Positions 34,921 through 48,860 of a stretch of DNA of 64,000 nucleotides are shown in pieces. The first letter of the stretch is position 1. Each line of letters starts with the position of its first letter. Source of the stretch: Hetaerina americana (Eukaryota; Arthropoda; Insecta; Odonata; Calopterygidae); the NCBI GenBank assembly GCA_022747635.1, contig JAKTNV010000005.1, positions 85,970,969 to 86,034,968 on the forward strand, read 5' to 3'. The position numbers and the translations under genes were made by a program. The notes under the pieces were generated by a model, which was not told the origin of the DNA, made no database searches, and saw only the letters and a program-made list of their open reading frames with translations.

Positions 34921-36492
34921 TGGTGACATGTCGCGTGGGGCACCCGGCACGCGTCACCCAGCCGGACGGACATCCCCACGCGAACGCCATTCCGCAGGCG
35001 CCCACCGTCCGCCCTGTGCCATACACGGACTCCCCTCAAGGGTGACCAACTCCCTGGATAGCCACTCCGGCAGAGGAGCCTCATTCTCACGACTCGAGAT
35101 GCGTCGCCAACCTTTTATTCCTTCCGATGGAACATCACCCCAGTTAGCGTTTCGGGGAGAACTCGGCAGAGAAAAACAACTCCCAAGCGACGTCTTCCAA
35201 GAGGACGATTCCGCAATTATCCAAGGCCATGAGGTAATCACACCCCTTACTAACGTTTTTAGAAAAACATCGTCAGAGTCCGGGCACGCGTAAAGGAAAG
35301 TAACTTCGATACTCCATCGAAGGAAGAGAATCAAATTAACATTAGACGAGGCCAAAGAAAAACCGTATCCTCTTTAAAAGAGTACAACGCCGGAAAACCG
35401 CAATCGAGTCAATGAATGAACCACCACGGGAAAGAGTAATAATTATTCTAATTACGAATTCCAAGATGGCGACGAAAAAGGTCAGACTCGTTCCTCCATT
35501 TTCTTACGTCAGCAATAGATTAACCGACAAGGTCGTCGGCCAATTGATGTGCCCAACCAATGTTCTCTCTCCCTCCGTTCGGAAGGGGTACTTAAAGCGC
35601 CATATGGCGACGTAGATTGAAAACCCTTTTTCAAAATGTGATCATTTACTGTTAGGCAGACTCAGACCTTCCACGATTATCTAGAAAATGTTCCGTGGTC
35701 CAGCAAAAATTTGCCCATTTAGAGAATCGTACGGGACTCTTTGGGCAATTCACGAGACGCGCCAGTATGTGCGGTGACTTTGAGAATTCTGCCGAAAACC
35801 GGAAAATAGTTCCAGAAGTGTACAGGGTTGGGAATATACCGGAGTCGAACAACAACTGTGCACATATCAACCCGTTTCGGCAAGCGGTGTTTTCCAAATA
35901 AAAGTTTGACTCAAATGACAAAATTAACCTTTTTCGAAAGAAAAATCAGCAAAAGATTTTTTATATAAACGATTTGATAAAAGATTTTTTTAATAAACGA
36001 TTTTTTTTCCGATAAACTGCGGCTCAGGCGGAGTCGTCTTAAATTAGCATTATTTCTGTTGCTGTTTTAATTATTAATTTATTTTAATTATTTTATTAAT
36101 ATGATATAATCCTTAGATTATTAAAGAGCCATCAAAAGTTGTTCATTCGCAATCATCACACATCAAACAATTCGCTGTTGCTATCGCATTCACAAAGGTT
36201 TTTCGACGCTATCCTCCGCATTTAATGTTATGTGATTGATTATAAATTAATACCGGTTTGCATCAAACAAGGACAGGCTCCCCAACAAAACTTCGAATGG
36301 CACTTTAGAGCGATATCTCACGGGAAATAATGAGTCGCTACAAAAGTAAAAAAGAGGGACGCACAAAAAAAAACAGAAATATTGGTATTCAGGTATCTAA
36401 GGAAGCAGTTCGTCAAACATTTCGCATGGAGCATGACACACTACGGACCAAAGACATAAAACATTGAAAAATTGAACTAGTGAAGAATAATC
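34921..36492. other. No recognisable feature
   Basis: 34930-35290 is GC-richer and open in several frames (up to 133 codons) without a motif. The remainder is AT-rich. Confidence 0.4.
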
Positions 36493-36660
36493 TTTGAAAT
36501 GTGGTGCCCGAAGAAAATGCTGAGGATTAAATGGACGGGAAAAGTGAGGAACGAGAAAGTATATAGAGGAGCAGAAGATATTTATAGACCATACGGAGAG
36601 AACTCTACGACAAGGAATGATACAAGACAATACGAGCAATACAAGATCCCGTGAGGAAGA
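36493..36660 (+). pseudogene. LINE C-terminal fragment
   Basis: The frame from 36493 reads FEMWCPKKMLRIKWTGKVRN, then EKVYRG. It corresponds to the post-RT block FEMWCYRRMLRISW...NEEVL common in non-LTR retrotransposons. The similar block in the 22-kb RTE (FEMWVWRRMEKVKWTEKKTN) is more distant, suggesting another subfamily. It ends in unrelated sequence. Confidence 0.65.
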
Positions 36661-39600
36661 GCAAGAGGCAAGTAAATAGAAAACAAATTACGCCGAACTT
36701 AAAACAAATAAGTTCTATCAGTGGGTGAGAGGGAATTAAAGCTGAATAGAAAAGAGTTGAGGACTGCAGTGAACCAATTTTAGGCTTGTTCATATAATTA
36801 AACAAAAATATAACCGACCCTGCTTATACTGCCTGACATGCTTTCAAACATAATTCGAACCGAAGAAACGACTGCAGCGTTCCTAAGGAAAAAGGAAGCT
36901 GATTTTATGAGAGGAGATGAAGGAACGCGTTTGATACGTATAAGGTGTGAGAAGCGTGATTGCCGAAAGACACATTCCGTAAGGAGAAGAAACTCGCCCA
37001 TCACCTTTTATATTATTGCAGATTAAATTTGCAGTAGCAGATTAAAAATACCCTACGTTTTGGAATTGAGACTGACCACGTTAAATAAAATTTCCTTAAG
37101 TCGTTAAGGGTTTTCTTACACCACTGTAATAGTACCTAGGGTAAGTGAGTGACTATGTGTTTATTATTGCCCCGAAGTAGGTCCCTGGCGTCTGAATTAA
37201 TTTCTTCGCAAACCTATTCGGTCTCGTAAGGTGTTACCCAGATTCGGTCCCTGGCGAGGGAGAAACTTCCTCTTAAACTACTTTGGGCTAATCGGTGTGA
37301 CTGTGTGTGTATTTGTAAGTTCCCGAATATTGTCCCTGACAATAGGATTAATTTCCTAGCAAAAACCAATTCGGAAAACAACCCACCCCATGGATGAATG
37401 TGAACGTCCTAATATTTTGAATGTGTGTCTGATCACTGGCGAAGGATTAACTTTCTCCAATCTCAATTCCCCCCCTCTTTTTTTTACTTTTACAGTGGAG
37501 TAAAATACAATTTACGGCTTAAGGAAATTTTATTCAACATAGTCAGTCTAAAAAGAGACCGTAATAAGCTCAATTTGTCCAATCAATTTTGTAATCGAGT
37601 AATTATTGGCGAATGGAGACTGATCATAAGACAATCAGAATCATAATTGGACAGGGAAATCTCACGATTTCCTACAGGATGGACTTGTGTGGAACCATTC
37701 CCCTCGCGCTCCTTCGAGGAAGTAAAACGTTTGGTTGAAAAAAAACACAATACTACACATCGACAAATTCTTGATTGGTGGAAGAAGGAAGAATGACTGC
37801 GGGAGGATTCCTTGGAGAAGAAAATTCTTTGAAGGAGAATTCCGAGCCCGAGTTATCAGACCAGCATATTATTTCTTCGAAAAAAAATCAAGGGAGTAAA
37901 GTGGAACGACTCTGTATTTTCAGGATATTCTTCAAGAATGGAGAACAAAATAGTGAAGCACAAAACGTGGCACATGCCGTCATCAAAGAATAAATATTTA
38001 TCGTACAAGAACGGAAATGCATTCTGATGAGAGAGCAGCACACACAAAAATGCACCAAATAGGTTTGATGCAGAGAAAACAGAGAACCACTCGCAGTACT
38101 TCGATAATCCGGAGTCAGGTTCGAACAACCAACAGATTGAAAGCTTATTTGGGTGCTATTAACATTGTAAATTACTAACAAAATGCATGGAAATTATGAT
38201 GATTTGCGGCCAATACATTTCAAAGTGATACAGTGAAGATTAAACAAGAAAAAATGAAGATATTTTCGAAGCATTTCTACGAGATATGTGTTCAGTTTAC
38301 AGAAGCCGATTGTAAATCAATGAAAACTTTTTTCAGGTGAAATTGAATATTGAGATTGTAAAACGTTTCAACTCGGTTATAATACTTGCGTTTAATATTG
38401 TGCGTAAGTAAAATGTATTTATTTTAGACATAATATCATTCCTCTTTTGTCAAATGATCACATACTATACGTATAGATAGCATAGGACATACATACCAAA
38501 ATAATACCATGGTTTTTCGACGCCGTCGCCATGGTAGGGAGAAAGAAGCGAACCAGAGAGCGTTCAACACGAAGGGGATGGTAGTGAGCACGGTAGAGTA
38601 CAAATGAAGGTAGAGAACAAGGGTCGAGTTCAAGCAGTTGTGATGTTCTTGGAATCAAAACACCACACACTGTTTGGATTTTGGAACCAGTCAACAAGAT
38701 GCATCACCTAGGATATGAGTGACCCTCCGGTCACAGGTCCTAACGCTCCATCCCCCCCTAGATGACCCCCAACCGCCGTCGCAGTGCCACTGCAGTCTTA
38801 CATCAAACTTGAGCCCCTTCATTTAGCCTTACCATGCTCACTTACTGAGGTGAAAGCCATCAAGCACGATCCTTGGGTGCTAATTGCATACGGTTGGCAC
38901 CCCCGGGTTGAACTCGCACCTTGGCGACCGCTTCGCTCCCCTGGAGTCAGCGAACACGCGAGGGGCGGGATTCCAGAGATGAGAGCGGGGTTTGGGGCGG
39001 GGTGGGGGAGACGGGGAGGGAGGGAGGGAGGGGGCGTTTTGGTGTGCAGGTTGGAGTGCTCCACTGTGTATGTATTCAACGCCTCCGTCACGTCATGTTC
39101 CTCGTTTCCATTGCTAACATCTCGCCACTCGAGGATCACCTCTCATAACATATCCGGGGACCTATCCTGCGATGTTAAAAAGCATTGGGATTGTGAAGCA
39201 ACAGTCGCCATCACTGTATTAAGAATTTTGTCTTGACCATGAATGCCTTTCGTGCCGATCTACGGATAGAAGAAGCCCATCGGTCAACGTGTATCTTCTT
39301 TCGGTAGACCGCACGATCCAGCTTCTCGTCCGTCCCATAGGTCACCAACACCCACTCCAGAAGGGGATAAGGCCATGCTGTTCTATCCCAATTGCAAAAT
39401 GGACCAGCGAGCCAGCATCACCAACCAAGTCTCGCACAAACTGGTCAGTGCTCATTAAATAAACAGAAAATTTATCCTAAGTGGATCCATATAAAAACGA
39501 CACTTGCGCAAGCCTGAAAGTCATCTTTATTTAATTCCAAAAAATCCGTTTTGTTGTTCGGATGGCCGCGTGCTCTGCACTCCGGTGACCGCCAAGCTGC

Positions 39601-42600
39601 TCACGGGGATACGCCTCGGATCTTTCTCTCCCCCTCTCCCACATTCCTTTTGACCTCCTCCGCACCCCTCCGTGAACTTTCCATTTGACCCTCATTCCGC
39701 GAGTCACCGGCGACGCCAATTGCCCAAGTGAATATTGACGACGGGGCTTCCGCCAATCTAGAGCCCTAGTAGCAATCGGAAGGAAATATGAAAAAAGTGC
39801 TTAATGTAACATTTTTTGTGAAAAGCGGAGGCAAAGAGTTTGTCCTGTAGGCTCTAATATCGTTGACGACCGTGGTGGTTGGTTTCCGGTACGTGTGGCG
39901 CCCTCAGCTTAATTGGCATTTCTACGTTTCCGCGTCTCATGTTCCAGGGGGCGCATCATCAGCAACAACTGGTGCAACGGCCGCGAAAGAAACTACAGCG
40001 CTGAAAACCCAGCAACCACAGGAAGTCAAGAACCACTGCAATGTTAGCAGAAAAACTCGCGGTGAAATATTAATGTCCATTACCTGATATTGAATTACAA
40101 GATTTAAACGCTTCATCCACTTATACAAAAGGTTGAGCTTACTAATATAAAATTAACTACACTGAAGTCCATCGAGAGTTCTCGTGTGAAACATTTTCTG
40201 GACTCAATGTTTATTTATGCAAGTATATTTCAGGTAACGCGTAATCGACAGCAGACAGTCATTTGCAGAATTTATTAACTGTATGGCGTTCACCAGTTCA
40301 CCATGGGCATCTAAAATAGACATGGTCAACGCCATATTATTCATATTTACTAACTGTCCAATCCCCCTCGCCCCCGAAGCCAGAATAACAATTGAATGAC
40401 TGTTTGAAATGTCGTAACAACACTGCTGAGCACCGATGTCGACGGCAACCCTATCTCTCTTTCTCGTCCTTGTATTTCTAACAGCTGAGTAAACAAAGTC
40501 GATCACAATTTGCGACGCTATAGGTCTTCAAGGAGGGATTGAGATAGATTTAATCGCGAGCATTCAGGCGTAAGGAAAGTTAACGCCACGTCACTTATAT
40601 TCTGCGGGGCGAGCAAACGCGGGGCTTGTCTAACTCCATTATTCGAGCAACTCTACGTCTATTCCTGGACGAGTCGAAACATTTGCCCCCACACAATTTT
40701 TTAATTGCATGACTAATATCCCTATCTCGTCATGGAAACGGGAAGTAATTTCTGGCACTCGCCTGATCGTAGCGTTGAGAACAGCTGAATGCCATTCACG
40801 AACCATCGCTTGTCTAAGACAATTTGGCACAACATTCTTCCACGATTATCCTAAGATTTTTTCAGGTCAAATTTTCTATTTCCTCATGTTTTCCTATCGT
40901 GGCTGTGACGGCGTGGGAAATCCACTTCCTAATCTTAATCACGAAATTTATTTTTGAGGCTAACAACCAAAACACATGCCAAATTAAAAAAAAAACGAAA
41001 GAAAAACTAAATTTAAATAGATAGAAGAGGTTTTGGAACACAAGAGTGATAACATTTCCTCTTTCCTACTACTTTGCAGTAACAGGAAAAAGCAAAAAAG
41101 GATAATATACCGTGTTTAAATGGAAGGGAACCAAACATTTCACAGATTAATACGTCAAATTCAAAAATTATCCAGGTTATATGAATTTTAATGGAAATTG
41201 CAAGATCATTGGATTTTCCTTAAATCAGAGAAGTAGGTGGTCTCTCGCAGTTTCTTGATCGTTTTCGAAAATCCGAACAGTATAACGATTTACTTTAAGG
41301 GGATTTCAAATACATGTACATTCGAAACACGCCTAATGAGATCCCAGAGGACGAACACACACACTTCTCCATGACTTAAGTCGACTTCCAAACAAATCCG
41401 AATCGTAATGTCGAGAACAGTTCTTCAATTACAGGTGAAGACGACCTGCATATTGTACCCTCGAAGTTACTCTTCACCACCCCGCCATATTGTATATAAT
41501 TTGGAAATAAAAAAATAGTAACTTACAGATTCCACAGACAATATATTACAATATGACCCGGGTTTCAACGTTCAACGTCGAAATATCGTAATACATTTTC
41601 TGTGGAATCACTAAGTTACCATTTTTTCATTTCCAATATCAATCGATTCCATAAATTTACGCCGAAAATCATCAAATGTACATAATTTAAATATTGTAAA
41701 TGTCTCTCGGAGTTTACAAACACCGGCAGCGTTGGCCTTCATCATTATCCTACCATTAATAATGTTTTCTTTTCGTTTCCCAATGAACACAAGCTCATAT
41801 ACGATAAATTACGTCATTTCCTGATCATTTGGTACAACCTGTACATAATTTCTTATTACACACACACACACACACACACAAACAACAGAGCACGGCCCTG
41901 TAAGGAACGAATATGGAGACATGTCATTAAGGGAACCCGTATCGCCAACACCAGTCCACAGAGTATAAGTCAGTGTTCTTCTGTTCATCTTATTTTATCC
42001 TGGTCGTCCAATCCGTCAACGTAATTTGGGGTCATCATGATTCCTTCGGCGTCGCTAGTTAACTCACTTAACGCCCTGGGAGCAACAGTTTCCACCGTGC
42101 TATTCTGTCAGCTTCGTCGGCATAATTGTACTTGGATTGATTACGGCACTGTAGGTAATAGCGAGAGTACAGAGTACGTATACACAAGAAGAAGAGGAGT
42201 CGGACACAGAAAATGTGACTTCAGCGACAGCTGCATTCTATCGCGGAAACAGTACATATTTGGTTAACCGAAGCAAGAATGATAAAACGAACGAAAGCGT
42301 AAGGAGAGGGGGGGGGGATGGTGTCATGTCAAAAGATCAATCCTACGCCAAGTGAAGGGGGGGAGGGGCGGGGGTGGTCGAGACACCCTTGGCCTCGGCC
42401 ACGACTTCTTATCTTGGGACAGCCGCGAGAGTTTTTTTTTCATCCGTCAATAATATAGTACTAGAGGAAGGGTAGGAGTATTGGGGACTCAAAAGGGGGC
42501 AAAAGGTTTGTTTGCAGGGGGGACGGTGCCAAAGGATTTGACATTGCTTTCGCCGTCTATCTGGCGACCCTCCAAACAGGAGACCCCCAAGTGTAATTCG

Positions 42601-44689
42601 GATCGAGCAACGCCGGCGAAGTCTTCGGATGCTGGCTCCCCTCCAATTATTACTGCGCTCAATTGGCGCGTTCGGCACGAAAAACACGAATTCGCCCCCC
42701 ACTCCCCCAAGGAACAAAGCGACTCTCCACTCGAGTGACGTCGACGGGTGACCAGTGATCGAATCACAACGATCTTCCACGCCACGTCTACTAAGGAAAA
42801 TGGACACATTCAAATGTCAACCGATCCTATATCTACAAGTCCATATTCTTCAAAACCACATCACTGTCATGAGCAAGTCGTTCGATCTAACAGATTATCT
42901 AATGTGGAACTCTCTTCTCAATGATGTGAGGGGAAAAATAAGTCAATAAAAATTATCAAGGATAAACACAAATGTTTTCTCAGAGGGGAATTTTTGACCG
43001 TAAAGAAGTCTAAAATAAAATACCCTACCACATTTTCTTTCTAAAATGATGTACATAACTGCACTGCTTAACGCTAAAAATTAATTAAATTCACATGTTT
43101 TTATTTCTACACAAAGTGTTATTTATCCTTATGTAAAATAAAAATCACTACGTAAAACCTTGTTATATAATTTTATGTTGTGTATCATAAAAGGTTTTTT
43201 TTCTAATTTAAGTAACTTCATAATGTGTCTATTATAAGCCATACACATAATAAGCATTAATATAATTAAATTTCAAAAGAAATTATACCTTAACTTCGCC
43301 GGAAGGAGGATTGAAAGTAAACAGGTACTTCACCCTTCTATGGGGACCATCGTGCACCTCTCCCTCGGAACTTTGTCCATCCCGTTGTCAAATTCCAGAA
43401 GAAGTGTAAAATTGAAATTTGACACGAACGTATGTGGGCACATCCACGGTCAAAGCTGTACGGAAAAATAGCCCACCGTGAAACTGTTTATTTTAAGTGA
43501 TTGTTTTTACACCCCATTGATCAACACTAGCTCCATAAGAAAAGGATTGCAGATGATTCTTTTTTCAATGATCGATCATATACAATTATCTTGGGGCTGG
43601 GACTAAAATGCGGCTAAAAAATTGAAATTCCTTTACTTATTCGTGTATCTCAGCATATGTATATCCGGAAAACTTGAATAAGTAATGTTTATTTCATTGA
43701 TATGCGATTTTTGACATTCTTATCGTCTTTTTGACGAGGGTAACCGTTGTCACGGCATTGTTTTGTTCGATTATTTACTACATAGGTAATTTGCTTACAA
43801 AGAAAGAAGTGGGAAACGAACTTTTAAAAGAAGGGAATGTTTCATGCTTAATTTATTACGCATAGCTCTCGGGTATTTAAAAAAAAAAATAATTAAATCC
43901 ATTTCCTTAAACCGCGAAATGGTTTTCTTTCTGCTTCTTTCTTTTTTCCCGCAATTTCTGACTGGCTCTGTAGTAGTTACCATTTTAAATCGAAGGTACA
44001 AACATCCTCAACTTGTTTACTGTGCGTTTTCCAACGTTTCCTTTACAAATCCGAGTCACTAGAGGTAACGAACGATCGTTAATGCCAAACGCTATTAATT
44101 TAACCATAGCTCATAGTTCAAGCGTAGAGGATAAATGTGCTGAGTCGCTTTTCATCACGTAATGTCGTCTAGTTATCTCAGCAGATGCTACGTGCTATCA
44201 GCTCGAGAGATAAGCGAACGGCAGATGTTCGGGATCTGATGTTTAAACTTGCGCCATCTAATTCCGCTTTTGGTACATGCGGAACGAAAATATGCACTTC
44301 CCCAAGAAGCGTCCAGCAGTTCATATTCTTGCGGCCTTTCTAAAACTTCCCTCTGCTCGTTAATATTTATAACGTGGGAGAAAAAAAGTCTCCTGATAAC
44401 AAAGGACACGTTATCAAAGAGAACGAAGAGGAAACGTGCGCAGGTGACGTAATGGGCAAAGCAAAGTATCAGGAGGAGCCCCTGAATAGCGTTTTGAACG
44501 AACTACCCCCCCCCCCCTGGAAAAGATGCAGTGCGCCCTCCGCGGGCAGGATGATATCTGACCGAAAAGAAACAAAGGGACACCCACTCACACGGAAAAT
44601 CACTCCGCTATGTTATCGGGAGGTATATCCCAGCAATCGCAAAGAATGTCGTCGAGAAGTTCATTCATGTTTTTTTGCTCATTTGGTAG
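36661..44689. other. Long stretch with no recognised gene
   Basis: Eight kilobases of AT-rich DNA with GC-rich islands at about 38880-39060 and 42300-42760, runs of G near 42310, and a (CA)n tract at about 41861-41882. The longest frames (150 and 134 codons) lie in the GC-rich islands and lack motifs. Confidence 0.4.
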
Positions 44690-44935
44690 TCTACCATTCA
44701 TTTCATTCATTAGGTGTTGGATGGACACATTGCAAGCACACTCAGACATTTCTTAGCCTCGCATTAAAAGAAAAAGGCACCGGCCACCACTATAAAACCT
44801 CCTTCAAATCAGAACACCACCCACCTCCTTTCGTTTTTTCCAACATCCGTTTGCTCCCTTGCCAGAATTTCCCCCTCTATCACAGCCTTAAACATCCCAT
44901 CCCCAATCACAACGCTCTGCATTCATCTACATCTA
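44690..44935 (-). pseudogene. RTE LINE 3'-end remnant
   Basis: TTAGGTGTTGGATGGACACA matches the RTE 3' UTR in reverse. TCCCCCTCTATCACAGCCTT and CATCCCATCCCCAATCACAA match the TVIEGR...GSGM coding end. Short and decayed. Confidence 0.7.
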
Positions 44936-45065
44936 CATAATACACCCCAGGGGCGTGTGGTGGGGGCTATTAGGTCACCAACCGTAAATGAGAATAAAAC
45001 CTCATGAAAAACCAACACATTCACGCAAACCTACACCCACAGAGGCGTATATATTCATGCGAAAA
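44926..45065 (+). repeat. Dispersed CATCTACA...GTGTGG motif with shared downstream block
   Basis: CATCTACATCTACATAATAC, CCCCAGGGGCGTGTGGTGGG and TTAGGTCACC are followed by CAACACATTCACG, CTACACCCACAGAGGCGTAT and CATGCGAAAAC. The same order occurs at 31842-31985, where the left partner is also an RTE 3' scrap. The two loci are therefore copies of one longer repeat. Confidence 0.75.
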
Positions 45066-45529
45066 CCTTCTCAACTCACACGCAAACAAATACATATACC
45101 GTCAACCCGAATGCACATACAAATTCAGCAAAAATACATTCAATAACGTGGAAACCAGATTTGAAAAGCAAGAAGGGGAAACCCTGCTATCACATGGACA
45201 CGCAAATTATAGCCTATGCCCCTAAAGGTACAGACAGGGAATGTGAAACACAAACAACATTGAAAAATGGCGTAAAGAGTGGGGGCTGGAATCAAATACG
45301 AAAAAATGTACCGTTATGCATTTCTTATTTACAATAGAAAACACGACCAAAGTTTACCAACACACACAATCGAAAGTGTTCGGATGAGCATCGTGTATGA
45401 AGTAAAATATTGGTCTTTTGGAAAACGTACTTTGAAAAACCATGACGATTTTTATCAAAATCAATCGAATTCTACAAAAGTTGTTTCACAAAAAAAAACA
45501 AAACATGTAGGTGAGTCAATTCAAAAGGT
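45066..45529. other. No recognisable feature
   Basis: AT-rich sequence with no motif. Confidence 0.45.
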
Positions 45530-45832
45530 TTGCTCTCCATCCATCTTTCCTGCCTCCTCCTAGGATTTTTACCGACAATCCCCTGTCCTCCCCCACCACG
45601 CCTAGCACTTCCTCGTTTGTATTCCTTTCTGTCCACTTCACCTTCTCCACGCCCACATTTTAAAAAACCTCCAATCTACGCCTGTCTTCTCGCTTCAGCG
45701 ACCATGTTTCCGCGCCGTACAAAACCACGCTCCTACCAAAGTTTATACTAGCCTCTTATTAAACAACTTACTTTACGCCCCAGTTATCAATTCCCTCCTC
45801 CCCCTTGTGAAAGCTTCTAAATATGTTTAGCG
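45530..45832 (-). pseudogene. RTE LINE fragment (post-RT region)
   Basis: In reverse, it matches the RTE copy from the KEAFTRRREL region through YGAETWSLK, the Trp-rich FEMWVWRR...KVKWTE block and NEEVLG to LGAIL...RQEK. The frame is broken by indels. Truncated on both sides. Confidence 0.85.
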
Positions 45833-46759
45833 ACGGTTAAATTAATGTGCGCTGGAGTCCCGTCGCCGAAAGCAGACTCCTCGAACGACAAAGGTGAGCA
45901 TTGGGGATTATTACACTCAAGTCAGTAAGCATACGATCCTTGATTGAACGTGGCGCCAGATATGAGTAGAGATGAGGAGTAAACAAAAACCACACAGTTA
46001 TCAGTTTTATGTTGACACAGAAACAATAATTCGGGTGACCTATTCAGATAAGACTCAAATTTTATGACCCTCGACAACAGCGGTGACGTGACATCAAAAC
46101 GTCGAACAATCCCCATAATTGTATACAAACAACAGCGAGTCTAAAATACTGTGACGTGAACACTTCATCACTTCAACCGTTTGCCAATTTTGAATATTTC
46201 CTGAATAAAGCAACAGTCCCATATTATAAAGAGGAGGAATCAGTTAAATTATAGAAGAATAGACTGCTCAGCCAACAAAAACAAGAAATATCTTTTTTCA
46301 AACATTCTCCGCGACACAACAACAGAATACACAAAGTTTAAACTTTGAAACCAACACGAATATTCCCCGCGATCGCTCCCACTCACGCATTCAAAAGAAT
46401 AAACATTTTCTTCTCAAAACAAAAACGTAGTTTTTTCAAGCTTGTCTAAGCTACAGATTTAGCGTGGAGTTAAGAAATGTGCAGCCTCTACTATTTGAAT
46501 CAAAATAATCATTGATAATTTATTTTATTTATATTGATCGAAATGACATGCATCGCTGTTCCCACGTCTCACGTTCACGAATAACTAATTCTTCTTTGGT
46601 AGCTGGTGAGAGCCAAACTAATGCCGAACAACCTCGCGATGGCTTGCGGGATAAAATGCCGTTGAACGAGAGCCAATGGAGTCGTGCAAGCGGGAGGAAC
46701 CAGGAATCACTATCTCACATTCGGTCGCCCAAGATTCTCCCAGCTCATCTTAGTCTATG
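45833..46759. other. No recognisable feature
   Basis: AT-rich unique-looking sequence. Confidence 0.45.
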
Positions 46760-46815
46760 CCAACCTACATCTGTAACGCCCCGTGATCCGTTGTAAAGTC
46801 GTGTGGCAAGGAGCG
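46760..46815 (+). repeat. Dispersed GTGTGG motif, weak copy
   Basis: ACATCTGTAACGCCCCGTGA followed by GTCGTGTGGCAAGGAGCGTTA, a diverged relative of the motif at 31540 and 44926. Confidence 0.45.
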
Positions 46816-47755
46816 TTAAGATAATAGCTTTAAGGGAATGAGGAGCCTGAGAAGTGCGCGTATTTCCTCGGCAAAAATTGGGAAATAAAAAACTCTTTAC
46901 GTATTGCCGTGTCCTCCTCAATCATGCATTCACACGTCCCCTCCTTTTTTCCCCTATTTTCTTGATGTAGGATCTAAACTCCCCGTAATCTGTTAAAATT
47001 TGCGTAACTCCTTTGTAAGTATTAAATTTGATCTTCACTCTTTCCTTCACGCTAGGTAGGAATTTATTCGCACTGCGGTCTTGAAACCGAAAGAGAAAAT
47101 AGAGTCCCTGAATTATCCCGTTCAACATTTTGGATATTTTTCTCGTATTTTCCACCAACCGGCCAACTTATGTCGCAAGTAAAATCGCACGATGTTATGC
47201 CTTCGCGGAGCGTTATCTTGCTATGAGTCTAACAGTATCTACACAGTTAGTATAGCCACCGCGACCGCCCCCCCCCCCTCACCGTCCCACAGGATCGCGT
47301 ACCATCAGAGGCGAGTTCACCCTCCAGAAAGGGGGGGGGGGAAAGGCAAGGTGTGTTCTGCGAAAGCGAAAAGTGGATGGTTCTCATGAGGTTTAATTGT
47401 AACTAATTCTTGAAACCCGGCCAAAAGTGCCGTATTTTGAGTCAATTAACCGACACCATTTAGGTACCCGCTCCCTCGCCTCGCGAACCCCTCCCCCCCC
47501 CTCCAACCCGTCGTCCCTTTAATACTGCTCCACCCCACACTGTCCCCTTCCGCTTTGTTACGTCGCGAAGAACAATCGCACCATTTTCCCGCGGAGGGAC
47601 AAAGTTGGAGATGATAACCAGCGTCTTCCCGCACACTTGAGTCGTGAGTCATGGTTCAAAGCAGTGCCATCGCCGACGGAGGCGGAGACGAAATTATACG
47701 GATGAGTCATCGGAAGCACAATCCAAAGCGAGGCGATAATTATCGTCAAAATCAC
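46816..47755. other. No recognised gene; homopolymer G/C runs
   Basis: Runs of C near 47268 and 47490 and of G near 47332. No motif in the short frames. Confidence 0.4.
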
Positions 47756-48027
47756 AGTTATCAACCTAAAACCCTTGGTTTGACAGGCGAGCATCGTAGA
47801 AATATCCTGCACCACGCCCTAATACCGCTTGTGACATTGGCACTTTAACAAAGGTGGACAAATAAGGACAATTTCCTTTGTCACCTGCAATTTCCCAAGA
47901 AGATGTGGTACCCGAAAAATCACATAGCATGGGTGAAGTTTTAGAGTGTGCAGAGACGAAAACCCAGAATCGACACACGTACCCTGAGGTAAAAATCAGA
48001 ACGTTCTAACCACTGGGCTACCACGGA
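47756..48027 (-). repeat. tRNA-derived SINE (family A)
   Basis: Minus strand: CCGTGGTAGCCCAGTGGTTA (A box), a GTCGATTCTGGGTTTTCG B-box region, TGTGATTTTTCGGGTACCAC, CTTCTTGGGAAATT, and a tail near GGTTTTAGGTTGAT. The order is collinear with the 53.8-kb copy; moderately diverged. Confidence 0.85.
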
Positions 48028-48353
48028 ATAAGACGAAATATTAATATCCATTTTCCTCCATCTTCAAAGTGACAAATTAAATCGTCCTTCCGCCCATTAG
48101 ACCCGAGGGACCTCGCAAATAAATTCCCAATGGATGAAATTCCGTCCCTGAAATGTTACTTAATCTTATGGAGCTACCCCGTCATATACATACTACATCT
48201 TACTCGGCGGCACACCTTAAGACAATGGCAGGACAGAGGCAATGCTGACCGAATGGTCTCAGTCCCGACGGATAAATCCGCGACGCGGAAATGGAACAAA
48301 TTCCAGAGGGCTTCGCTCTTATTCGCGAGATCTCATGGAGTGTTATCTTGGAC
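48028..48353. other. No recognisable feature
   Basis: Short unique spacer between a SINE and the palindrome. Confidence 0.45.
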
Positions 48354-48368
48354 AAGCTCCTCACAATG

Positions 48369-48512
48369 AGGGTAGAAAAATAAACTTTGCACTTCCACAT
48401 AAAGATTTAGTACTTCACACGGCCATGGTTTCGATGATGCGCGGCATCTAAATCATGGTCGTGTGAAGTACTAAATCTTTATGTGGAAGTGCAAAGTTTA
48501 TTTTTCTACCCT
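48369..48512. repeat. Perfect palindrome, 53-bp arms
   Basis: Arms 48369-48421 and 48460-48512 are exact reverse complements over 53 bp. The 38-bp loop is itself partly complementary (GCCATGGTTT with AAATCATGGT). A 12-bp direct repeat AAGCTCCTCACA lies at 48354-48365, just before the left arm, and at 48559-48570, 46 bp after the right arm. Perfect arms imply recent origin or active conservation. It is not related to the SINEs or TEs around it by sequence. Confidence 0.93.
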
Positions 48513-48570
48513 TATCATGAAGGAATTTCACAAATTTAAGCCTGAAACTGTTATGCTTAAGCTCCTCACA

Positions 48571-48860
48571 TACAGGTACCGATCAGTATCATACAGGTCT
48601 TGATGCCGTGTTTCGCAAGGGCTGGGGCGAGATCCGCCCCCTTGATTCCACTCCTCGACTCGATTTTCCCTCTCCCTTCCAAAGAATCTTGTCACTCATC
48701 TTCCAGTTTCCCGTCAAAACATGTGCTGCACCCGTCATAAAAGAAACGTCCCGTGCGCAACTATGTCTAATTCCCAAACCAAACCACTTTACTCTATCCG
48801 AAAGTACGTTTTATATAGATGAAGATAGAGTTCACCCAATAGTAAGACCAACGGCGAGTG
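48571..48860. other. No recognisable feature
   Basis: A 90-codon plus-strand frame at 48608-48880 runs into the next SINE; no motif. Confidence 0.4.

Noticed and set aside
39946..39985. CTGATGATGCGCC...GCGGAAACG on the minus strand as a third hammerhead
   Set aside because: The core and GAAA are present with a 3-bp stem, but no complementary stem I and no convincing cleavage triplet. The 21974 region was likewise considered for an HDV-like fold, with no clear nested stems by eye.
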